Of a DNA stretch of 64,000 nucleotides, positions 31,594 to 39,715 are shown piece by piece. The stretch's first letter is position 1. The number at the start of each line of letters is the position of its first letter. The position numbers were made by a program, and so were the translations under genes. This stretch comes from Bacteroidota bacterium (GTDB taxonomy: Bacteria; Bacteroidota; Bacteroidia; UKL13-3): positions 81,537 to 145,536 of the forward strand of contig JAIXWI010000005.1 in the NCBI GenBank assembly GCA_027491355.1, read 5' to 3'. The notes under the pieces were generated by a model. It saw only the letters and a list, made by a program, of their open reading frames with translations. It was not told the origin of the DNA and ran no database searches.

Positions 31594-32406
31594 ATGTTTA
31601 AAAGAATTTTGTTAATGGCTTGTATGTTCAGCACAATGCTGTTACAAGCCCAAACCAAAGAAACAATTAAAAGAAAAATAAAAGTGAACGAAGAAGTAAC
31701 AACAGCAAGCGGACTCCGTTACAGAGTAACCGAAATGGGAACAGGAAAACAAGTATTAGCCGGTGATAAGGTAACTGTTCATTACACAGGTAAACTAACC
31801 AATGGTACTAAATTCGATAGCTCAAAAGACAGAAATCAACCTTTTAGTTTTAAAGTTGGCGCCAATCAAGTGATCAAAGGTTGGGACGAAGGTTTGCAAT
31901 TGTTGAGAGTTGGTGACAAGGCTACTTTTGTTATTCCTTCTGAATTGGCTTATGGTGAAAGAGACATGGGTACCATTCCTCCAAACAGTATTTTGGTATT
32001 TGATGTTGAAGTAATTGACAGCAAAACAGCTCCTAAATTGGTGCCTTTTAATACTGCAGGTAAAGATACCAATACCACTGCATCAGGTTTGAAATACATC
32101 AATGTAGAAAACGGAACTGGTGTGCAAGCAGCAAACGGCAAAACAGTTTCTGTTCATTATACTGGTTATTTAATGGATGGAAAAGTGTTTGATTCTTCTG
32201 TAGAACGTGGCGAGCCAATTAGCTTTCCTTTGGGAAGTGGAATGGTGATCAAAGGTTGGGAAGAAGGTATTGCCTTGATGAAAGTTGGCGATAAAAAACA
32301 ATTGATCATTCCTTCTGAATTGGGATACGGAGCAAGAGGTGCAGGAGGTGTGATTCCTCCAAATGCAACGCTTAAATTTGATGTTGAATTGGTAGATGTA
32401 AAATAA
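31594..32406 (+). CDS. FKBP-type peptidyl-prolyl isomerase with two FKBP domains
   Basis: Two copies of VxVHYTGxLxxGxxFDSS...VIKGWxEGxxLxxVGDK...IPSELxYGxR; N-terminal signal peptide. Confidence 0.93.
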   Translation: MFKRILLMACMFSTMLLQAQTKETIKRKIKVNEEVTTASGLRYRVTEMGTGKQVLAGDKVTVHYTGKLTNGTKFDSSKDRNQPFSFKVGANQVIKGWDEGLQLLRVGDKATFVIPSELAYGERDMGTIPPNSILVFDVEVIDSKTAPKLVPFNTAGKDTNTTASGLKYINVENGTGVQAANGKTVSVHYTGYLMDGKVFDSSVERGEPISFPLGSGMVIKGWEEGIALMKVGDKKQLIIPSELGYGARGAGGVIPPNATLKFDVELVDVK

Positions 32407-32408
32407 TT

Positions 32409-32434
32409 AAAACCGGCTTAGGCCGGTTTTTTTA
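32409..32434. terminator. Bidirectional rho-independent terminator between convergent genes
   Basis: AAAACCGGC-TTAG-GCCGGTTTTTTT: 9-bp perfect stem with A/T tracts on both sides. Confidence 0.85.
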
Positions 32435-33955
32435 TGCCTGAAAACACATGGATTTAATGGCCTCAACAAATTGTCTGTCGTTGCTCAATCTAGGAATTTT
32501 GTGTTGACCTCCTAATTTTCCTGCTTGTTTGAGCCAATTGTGAAAAGTTCCGCTAGGCACAACATTAATTTTAGGGGGCATCATTGCAATGTCTTTATAG
32601 CGTTTGGCTTCATAATCTGAATTCAAAGTTTTGAGTTCTTGATCTAGGATATAGCTAAAGTCATTGATGTTTTCAGGTGGATTATTGAATTCAATAAGCC
32701 ATTCATGCCCTCCATTTCTGTTTTCATTGAAATAGATAGGACAGGCCGTATAATCTGCAATTGAAACTTTTAGAATAGAACAAGCTTTAGCAATGGCTTC
32801 ATCTGCATTTTCAATGACCAGTTCTTCTCCAAATGCATTGATGTAATGTTTTGTCCTACCTGAAATTTTAAACCTAAATGGATTGAGCGAGGTAAACCGA
32901 ATGGTATCGCCAATGATATAGCGCCACAATCCTGCATTGGTAGAAATAACCAATGCATAATTTTCATTGAGTTTTACTTCATTTAAATTACAAGTTATCG
33001 GGTAATCCTTTCCATACTCAGACATTGGCATAAATTCGTAAAATATGCCATAATCAAGCATGAGCAGCATATCTGAAGCTCCTAATCGGTCTTGAATACC
33101 TATAAAACCTTCACTGGCATTGTAAGTTTCCATGTAGTTCATAGTACTCCCTTTTATGAGCTGAGAAAAACGTTCTTTATAGGGTGTAAAACTAACACCA
33201 CCATGCACATACAATTCTAAATTGGGCCATATATCAAGTAAGTTTTGCTTACCCGTAAGCGCAAAAAGTCTTTCAATTAAAACTATTGTCCAGGTTGGCA
33301 CACCCGATATATTGGTGACATCTTCATGAAGGGTAGCATGGGCCATTTTCTCTATTTTCTCATCCCAATTGTCCATAATGGCAATGCTCAATTCAGGTGT
33401 TCTTAAAAAATGAGCCCAAAATGGTAGGTTTTGCATCATGACAGCACTCAAATCGCCATAAAAAGTTGCATTGCCAACTCCTTGTTGGTTTATCTGGTGA
33501 CTTCCACCCATTACCAAGCCCTTTCCATTAAATAATTGAGAATTGGGCTGTTGGTTTAAATACCATAGCAATACATCTTTTCCTCCAAGAATATGACACT
33601 CCTCTAGGCTTTCATACGTGACAGGAATAAACTTACTTTTAGCACTGGTAGTTCCGCTTGACTTAGCAAACCAACTGACATCTGAGGGCCATAAAATATT
33701 TTGCTCACCACGCATCATCCTTTCTATGTAATGCTTAAAATCATCGTAGTTGGTAACTGGCACTCTTTCTTTAAATGTTTCAATAGAGTGAATGGTTTTA
33801 AAATCATATTTCCGTCCAAACTCTGTAACCTGAGCTGTTCTGATTAGTTGAATTAATTGGTTGTATTGCACACCAAATGGATTACTCAACATGGTTTCAA
33901 TAGCAGGTATTCTGCGCTTTAAATACCAAGTTACTATTGAATTAATGATGGCCAT
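32432..33955 (-). CDS. GH3 auxin-responsive promoter family protein (acyl-adenylate/amidosynthetase-like)
   Basis: Signature elements SWFAKSSGTTSAKSKFIPVT, YMETYNASEGFIGIQD, NAGLWRYIIGDTIRFTSLNPFRFKISGRTKHYINAFGEELV. Confidence 0.9.
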   Translation of the reverse strand: MAIINSIVTWYLKRRIPAIETMLSNPFGVQYNQLIQLIRTAQVTEFGRKYDFKTIHSIETFKERVPVTNYDDFKHYIERMMRGEQNILWPSDVSWFAKSSGTTSAKSKFIPVTYESLEECHILGGKDVLLWYLNQQPNSQLFNGKGLVMGGSHQINQQGVGNATFYGDLSAVMMQNLPFWAHFLRTPELSIAIMDNWDEKIEKMAHATLHEDVTNISGVPTWTIVLIERLFALTGKQNLLDIWPNLELYVHGGVSFTPYKERFSQLIKGSTMNYMETYNASEGFIGIQDRLGASDMLLMLDYGIFYEFMPMSEYGKDYPITCNLNEVKLNENYALVISTNAGLWRYIIGDTIRFTSLNPFRFKISGRTKHYINAFGEELVIENADEAIAKACSILKVSIADYTACPIYFNENRNGGHEWLIEFNNPPENINDFSYILDQELKTLNSDYEAKRYKDIAMMPPKINVVPSGTFHNWLKQAGKLGGQHKIPRLSNDRQFVEAIKSMCFQA

Positions 33956-34003
33956 GTAACTGCAAATTGAACATTTTTTTTCTGTTTACAAAATGGCAGG
34001 TCT

Positions 34004-34043
34004 TTACACAAATACAGGGGCAATTGCCCCTGTATTTGTGTAA
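34004..34043. repeat. Perfect 40-bp palindrome (18-bp stem, AATT centre)
   Basis: TTACACAAATACAGGGGCAATTGCCCCTGTATTTGTGTAA equals its own reverse complement. Confidence 0.97.
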
Positions 34044-34099
34044 TCAATCAAATTTTTCACACAAGGTGAAAGCTTTGAAGCTTAAAAGTATGGCAACAA

Positions 34100-34468
34100 C
34101 TAGTTGCTTATCACGTTTAAGTCAAAATTTAAGCTGTTTTCCATTTTAATAGGTTCAGCTTCAGAATTGGTAATTGGTAATTCTGTTAAAGTATTTAAAG
34201 TTGCTTCTTTACTTTCAACTTTCTTTGCAACAGTTGGTTTTGATTTATTGATGTCTGCAAAACCAGCAACCTCCAATTTATTTTCTCTGGCAAACATGCC
34301 AAATGCAATGGCTTGCTTGATACCCGATAAGGTTAATTCTACTTCAAATTCATCAGCAGAGAGACCTTTAGGCAAAATGGTACAAACCAAACGTGCATCC
34401 ATACAATAATCAATAATTGGTTGAATGTTCTTTTTCTTGGCAATTACAATAGTTTTCTCTGTGCTCAT
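34100..34468 (-). CDS. Hypothetical protein, 122 aa
   Basis: Open frame in a gap between same-strand genes; structured N-terminal half (IDYCMDARLVCTILPKGLSADEFEVELTLSGIKQAIAFGMFARENKLEV) and low-complexity tail. Confidence 0.6.
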   Translation of the reverse strand: MSTEKTIVIAKKKNIQPIIDYCMDARLVCTILPKGLSADEFEVELTLSGIKQAIAFGMFARENKLEVAGFADINKSKPTVAKKVESKEATLNTLTELPITNSEAEPIKMENSLNFDLNVISN

Positions 34469-34648
34469 AAATTCTGCGTTAAAAATTTGGGAGACAAAAA
34501 TACAAATACCGCTACGAACTTGAGGTTAAATTTTAATAGATTTTATTCCCAACGAGGGATTGATTTCATGTTCAGGGATATAAATTTTCAACCAAACTTT
34601 TATTTGCCCATTTCGGGACCTTTTTTCTAAAATGATATTTTTCCCATT

Positions 34649-37432
34649 TTAGTGCAGTATGGTAAAACTGCCTTGTTTTGAGCCAACTGTCTCATCATAA
34701 CCAGTGTAATTGATTTGATACAAATACACATCTTCAGCAACAAAGTTCCCGTTAACTTTTAGGTCCCAATAGGCAGTTTTGGAGTCTGTTTTAAATACTT
34801 CTTGGCCCCAACGGTTATAGATGCGAATGTTAAAGTCTTTTAAAAAAATGGGCACCCATTTAAAAACATCGTTCAAGCCATCTCCATTGGCTGTTACAGC
34901 ATTGGGCACATAAATTTCGGGGCTCTGGAATAAACTTATGGTATTTGATAGACTTGTGTAAACAGTATTAGCTGTTGCTGAGGTTACAACTGAATCGGCT
35001 TGTATGGTATAATAAAAAATCCCCTCATCTGAATTTAAATTGTTATCGGTGTAGCTCTTAAACAATGAATCAGGCTTGGCAATTTTTCTTTGCATATTAG
35101 ATGGGTCTGCTCGTAAAATGTTGTATGACAGAGGGGCATTCATCCAACCTACATAAGGAGTCCAGGTTAAATTGCTTGCAAATGGAACTGATTTACCCGT
35201 CAAGTGCATTGTACATGATTGAACTCCAATTGGCCCGTAATTGTCACAAGTATCTTGCATTACTAAATAGTAACAAAAAGCAGATTGTTGCACATCTACA
35301 TCTGAATCAATGTATTGGGTATCGTTAATGTTTTCAAACGTTTGTAACAGTGTAAAGTTGCTATTGGGTTTTGCTTTGTAGAGGTAGTATTTGGCGAAAT
35401 CTTTTTCCCAACTAGGCTTCCATTCCAAATATATTTCTTTGTTATTTTTAACAGTTACATATTTCAACATTTGTTGGTCAGGAATAAATTTCAATTGATC
35501 AAAAGTTCCCATAGTATCCGAGCTAGGCCCTTCAACACCACAAATATTAACTCCTTTCATAAAATATCGGTAGTTGAATTGGTTATAATTAGGTGTATTC
35601 AAGTCTTTGAAATAGCGGTTTTGTGAATTAAAACTAGAATCAAGTAATTGAGTTGTATTCCCAGCAATGCGGTACAATCTGTAATGACTGAAGTAAGGAT
35701 TCTTTCCAAAAAGAGAATCACCATAATACAAAAAGGTTTCTTTGTTGTCAATTAACGTCATACACAACAATGCTGCACTGTTTACAATTGGCATTGGTTT
35801 ATATTGTATCCAAAAAGTATCACTTTTGAAACCTGTTCCTGGACAATTACCTTTAGAGTATATAAAAACAGGATACAGGCCACTTTTATCAGCGCATGTG
35901 TTCTTGAAACAAATATCAGTAGTTACTTTTTTGTATCCAGTTTTAAAAGAATCAGCTGGTGCTAATGTATGATTAAGAGAACTGTTTAAGGGTATTTGTA
36001 CCGTTAAATTCAATGAATCTTTTGATGTGGCAACAATTTTCATGCAGCTTTGTTGGAGCACTTCAATTGGAATGGTATCTGATGGAAAAGGCAATCCATT
36101 TACTTGTAATACTTGAATGTTTGGTGGGGGTGGATTTTTTACTTTTATCCAAAACAATGCACCAGCTTTTTTATTGAGCGGACATGAATTATCTGTTGCT
36201 TCTACAAATACTGGAAATACGGGTGTGTTTAAATGTTCGCAAGCACTTTGAAAACAAAACTGGGCTGTTACAATGCCTGTTCCATTGGTTTGTGGAGGGA
36301 ATATTGGTTTAATGGTCAAAGGAGAATCCATGATTGGCGATGAAATTTTCATATAAATGGAATCACCGTTGGCACCATCTCCTTTTTCTGAACGGATGGT
36401 CATACAGATATTGTCAGGAATCTCGATGAATACAGTATCATTTGGAAAAATAATTTTGTTATCTACAGATACCATGAAGGTTTTGGGTGGGTTTCCAGAA
36501 CATGGTGTTACCGTAAATTGTAGTTCAAGCCTGACTTCACCAATTTTAATTCCATTTAAAAATTCTTCAACCATGATGGATGCTACAAAAACACCAGGAG
36601 TACTGGGAATACAAGAAATTTCACCTGTTATTGGGTTAATTGACAATGGTAGAGTCCCTTTGATTGCGTTGGAAGCATTGAAACCAGGATTCCATGCAAT
36701 GGTTTGATAAGGTTGTGGATTCATAGGTAACAATTGCCCGTTTCCGTTTGGATTACTTGGGTTATTCCTATCCAAATGACCATTGAGTGGTGTTACCAAC
36801 GAATACCTCAACTGGTGATTGTCTGGATCTACGAAATTTAAATTGTACTTAAACAACGTATTCGTGCACATCAAAGTAACTGGGTTGTTTTGATAAACCG
36901 GACTGCTGTTACGAAATCGAGCTGCAGGAATTTCGGCATACAATGAAATGGCAGCATCTCCTGGAAATTGTATGTTGTTGATGATTTTGTTTCTGCAACA
37001 ACGTTCCCAAGAAAGATAATAACCGGCATTGTTTGAGTACCTATTATCGGGCATTGATATTACCTTGGTATAGGTTGTCAAATCTGTGCAACCAGTTGTG
37101 ATAATTGGGCAGTTGATACCCGAATAATCTAGCTTACTGTAAGCATTTAAATCTAAATCTAATCTGATGCGCTGCATTAAAACATCAGTACCCTTCTCAA
37201 ACAAACCCACATAAATAGGATCGTCAAAATCTGGCAGGGTCGGTTGTTCTGCTGTACGACTATTGGGATCACAATCTCTGAAAATTTTTACACTCACCTG
37301 ATAATTAGTTCCTCCCATCCATTTTACCTGAATGGTGCCACCAACTAAATGGCTTGCTTTTGTAATGATTGCAAAGCAGAACAGAATTCCTATCAGTATG
37401 TACTTCAAAACATTCAAATTTAAGTGTTTCAC
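34649..37432 (-). CDS. Large secreted protein with T9SS type B (gliding motility-associated) C-terminal sorting domain
   Basis: Signal peptide then SHLVGGTIQVKW; C-terminus FQSPEIYVPNAVTANGDGLNDVFKWVPIFLKDFNIRIYNRWGQEVFKTD...WDLKVNGNFVAEDVYLYQINYTG. Confidence 0.92.
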   Translation of the reverse strand: MKHLNLNVLKYILIGILFCFAIITKASHLVGGTIQVKWMGGTNYQVSVKIFRDCDPNSRTAEQPTLPDFDDPIYVGLFEKGTDVLMQRIRLDLDLNAYSKLDYSGINCPIITTGCTDLTTYTKVISMPDNRYSNNAGYYLSWERCCRNKIINNIQFPGDAAISLYAEIPAARFRNSSPVYQNNPVTLMCTNTLFKYNLNFVDPDNHQLRYSLVTPLNGHLDRNNPSNPNGNGQLLPMNPQPYQTIAWNPGFNASNAIKGTLPLSINPITGEISCIPSTPGVFVASIMVEEFLNGIKIGEVRLELQFTVTPCSGNPPKTFMVSVDNKIIFPNDTVFIEIPDNICMTIRSEKGDGANGDSIYMKISSPIMDSPLTIKPIFPPQTNGTGIVTAQFCFQSACEHLNTPVFPVFVEATDNSCPLNKKAGALFWIKVKNPPPPNIQVLQVNGLPFPSDTIPIEVLQQSCMKIVATSKDSLNLTVQIPLNSSLNHTLAPADSFKTGYKKVTTDICFKNTCADKSGLYPVFIYSKGNCPGTGFKSDTFWIQYKPMPIVNSAALLCMTLIDNKETFLYYGDSLFGKNPYFSHYRLYRIAGNTTQLLDSSFNSQNRYFKDLNTPNYNQFNYRYFMKGVNICGVEGPSSDTMGTFDQLKFIPDQQMLKYVTVKNNKEIYLEWKPSWEKDFAKYYLYKAKPNSNFTLLQTFENINDTQYIDSDVDVQQSAFCYYLVMQDTCDNYGPIGVQSCTMHLTGKSVPFASNLTWTPYVGWMNAPLSYNILRADPSNMQRKIAKPDSLFKSYTDNNLNSDEGIFYYTIQADSVVTSATANTVYTSLSNTISLFQSPEIYVPNAVTANGDGLNDVFKWVPIFLKDFNIRIYNRWGQEVFKTDSKTAYWDLKVNGNFVAEDVYLYQINYTGYDETVGSKQGSFTILH

Positions 37433-37489
37433 TTATGAATTCAGATTAAATTTCTATATAATATTGGTTTGAGTTTATACTTTTGTCAA

Positions 37490-37903
37490 ATGCATATCAA
37501 TACAAGTAAATTCGAGACTGAGCTTCAGGTTAGGCCTGATGACATCGATATGAACAACCATGTACATAACAGTAAATACCTCGATTATGTTTTAGCTGCC
37601 CGTTACGACCAAATGGAGAGGTGTTATCAAATGTCTATGTCTGAGTTTATTAAACACAATTTTGCTTGGGTAATTGAGCGTACATTTATAGAGTATAAAA
37701 GACCGCTCTTCATAGGAGAAAGATTCATTGTGAGAACCTGGATAGATTCGCTTTTACCGAAGGGCGTAAAGGTTTCATTTGAAATCATTAAAAAAAACAA
37801 CAAGGTTTCTTGTACAGGCTATTTCAATTATACCATGATTGATGCTAAAACATTAAGGGCAACCACAATACCAGACTGGATTATTGCACGTTATTCTATT
37901 TAA
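37490..37903 (+). CDS. Acyl-CoA thioesterase (4HBT hot-dog fold)
   Basis: ELQVRPDDIDMNNHVHNSKYLDYVLAARYD...GERFIVRTWIDSLLPKGVKVSFEI. ATG at 37490 preferred to the track TTG at 37469. Confidence 0.85.
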   Translation: MHINTSKFETELQVRPDDIDMNNHVHNSKYLDYVLAARYDQMERCYQMSMSEFIKHNFAWVIERTFIEYKRPLFIGERFIVRTWIDSLLPKGVKVSFEIIKKNNKVSCTGYFNYTMIDAKTLRATTIPDWIIARYSI

Positions 37904-37923
37904 TTACTTATTTTAGGTGCTTT

Positions 37924-39357
37924 ATGTTACAAAGTTATTTCAAACTTCTGGTGTTGGTCTTTTTGACTTCTGGTGTGATATACTCCTGCAAAAAAACAGA
38001 TAACTTTACCAATCAAGCAGTAAATTTAAGCTTCTCCACAGACACCCTCAATTTCGATTCATTGTTTGGAAAGCTGTACAATGCTACCGATTCAATCAGC
38101 ATTTTCCCAAGAAGCATCACTTTACAAGTAAGGGTAACCAATCCATCAGCATACGATGTCAAAACAAATATTTCTCTAGATGGTAACATTTATGGCTTTT
38201 TCAGACTGAATGTTGATGGCAGACCTGGCAAACAATTTGAGCAAATAGAAATTGGCGCAAAAGACTCCATTTACATTTTTGTGCAAGCGAGTATTGACAC
38301 CATTGAGGTGATGGGGTTTCAAGAAATAAAAGACAAACTTGTATTTGAGACCAATGGAAACAAGCAAGCAGTAGCTTTGGTTGCCTATGCACAAAGTTCC
38401 AATTTTTATTCGAATAAAGTGCTGAATTGTAATAAATATGAGGACATGAATTGGAACAATTCAAAACCTTACTATTTAATGGATTCTGTGTTGGTTCAAA
38501 AAGGCTGTACTCTAACCATTGATGCTGGAACACGGATACACAATTACAATAATTCTGCCATTTTAGTAGCTGGCACATTGATTGTAAACGGCAATGTTAA
38601 CTCGCCTGTTGTATTTGAAGGAAGCCGGCTTGACGATGATTACAAAGAATTGGCTGGTCAATGGATTGGAATACGCTTTTTAAAGGGCAGTGTTAACAAT
38701 TCCATTAAAGGTGCCGTTATTAAAAATGCATATATTGGAATTGAAATAGATTCTCTTTCAGAAAACAATCAACCCAACTTGGTGCTTGAACAAACTGTTA
38801 TTAAAAACATGAGTGCAGTTGGTTTATTGAGCTATTCAGGAGAATTAAAAGCCAGTAATAATTTAATATACAACTGTGGTTTGTATGGCCTTGTTGGTGA
38901 GTTTGGAGGAAATTATGAATTAACGCACAATACAGTTTATTTGGGCAACACAGGAACTGTCAGAAAAGATCCAGGAATTATATTTAGCAATTCCCCATTG
39001 AGAAATTCAGATGGTAGTATTCGATTTAGCATTCCACTCAATTTAACCCTCACCAACAATATTTTTTATGGTAATTTAGATGATGATTTTTTCATTAACA
39101 ACGATGTTGAGGGATTACCTATTCAAACAAATATTATTGAAGCTAACTTAATCAAGTCTAAAAACACAGTTTATAATACCAATAAAAATATTTTAAACAT
39201 TGACCCTCAATTAAAAGATGTGCTCAACAATGATTTCGACTTGAAAGCTGGAAGTCCTTGTAAAGGAGCCGGGAAATCAACAACAATCTTCGTTGATATT
39301 TTAGGCAGAATTAGAGATGCTTCTTTTCCGAGTATTGGTGCATTTGAAGGAGAGTAA
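37924..39357 (+). CDS. Lipoprotein with right-handed parallel beta-helix domain
   Basis: Lipobox-like SGVIYSCKKTD; repeated beta-helix rungs (IKGAVIKNAYIGIEI...LVLEQTVIKNMSAVGLLS...LKASNNLIYNCGLYGLVG) and DLKAGSPCKGAG...DILGRIRDASFPSIGAFEG ending. Confidence 0.8.
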   Translation: MLQSYFKLLVLVFLTSGVIYSCKKTDNFTNQAVNLSFSTDTLNFDSLFGKLYNATDSISIFPRSITLQVRVTNPSAYDVKTNISLDGNIYGFFRLNVDGRPGKQFEQIEIGAKDSIYIFVQASIDTIEVMGFQEIKDKLVFETNGNKQAVALVAYAQSSNFYSNKVLNCNKYEDMNWNNSKPYYLMDSVLVQKGCTLTIDAGTRIHNYNNSAILVAGTLIVNGNVNSPVVFEGSRLDDDYKELAGQWIGIRFLKGSVNNSIKGAVIKNAYIGIEIDSLSENNQPNLVLEQTVIKNMSAVGLLSYSGELKASNNLIYNCGLYGLVGEFGGNYELTHNTVYLGNTGTVRKDPGIIFSNSPLRNSDGSIRFSIPLNLTLTNNIFYGNLDDDFFINNDVEGLPIQTNIIEANLIKSKNTVYNTNKNILNIDPQLKDVLNNDFDLKAGSPCKGAGKSTTIFVDILGRIRDASFPSIGAFEGE

Positions 39358-39361
39358 TGCT

Positions 39362-39379
39362 TGAAATGGTTTCATTTTT
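39362..39379 (+). terminator. Weak candidate terminator upstream of the B12 riboswitch
   Basis: TGAAA-TGG-TTTCA followed by TTTTT; short 5-bp stem. Confidence 0.3.
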
Positions 39380-39424
39380 AATTGTTTATATCTTTTCTTG
39401 CTTGTAAAAAACCACTTCACTACT

Positions 39425-39640
39425 TTTGTGACGCTTTCGGTTCAACCTAGTTGATGAAAAGGGAACTTGGGTGAAATTCCCAGACAGTACCCGCTGCTGT
39501 AAACACCGTCTTTATTAAATATTTTAAGCAATTACAATTGTCACTTTCAGCATACTGATGGGAAGACAGGCTTAAAAAGGTGTAAGTCAGAAGACCTGCC
39601 ATGGCAAATAAATTGCTTGACTTTCGGGAAAAAAAGTCGG
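39425..39640 (+). ncRNA. Cobalamin riboswitch
   Basis: GGGAACTTGGGTGAAATTCCCAGACAGTACCCGCTGCTGTAAACACCG core and AAGTCAGAAGACCTGCCA B12-box, upstream of a BtuB-like receptor. Confidence 0.93.
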
Positions 39641-39715
39641 ACAGCTGCATGAATGTGTACCTATACTCATTTCTGGGTCTGCCTGCCGTTTCCCATAATT
39701 AATTTTGAATTGAAA

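Noticed and set aside
33967-34149. 60-aa plus-strand ORF spanning the palindrome
   Set aside because: The palindrome itself dictates part of the peptide; no protein-like features, overlaps the end of an opposite-strand gene.
34627-34652. CTAAAATG...CATTTTAG inverted repeat at the end of the T9SS type B gene
   Set aside because: Weak AT-rich 8-bp stem, followed by A's rather than T's on the transcribed strand; not a convincing terminator.
38201-38578. 125-aa minus-strand ORF inside the beta-helix lipoprotein
   Set aside because: Antisense shadow ORF with low-complexity Cys/Gln/Leu composition and no homology-like motifs.
39447-39650. 67-aa minus-strand ORF
   Set aside because: Lies antisense across the cobalamin riboswitch; composition reflects the structured RNA, no protein features.
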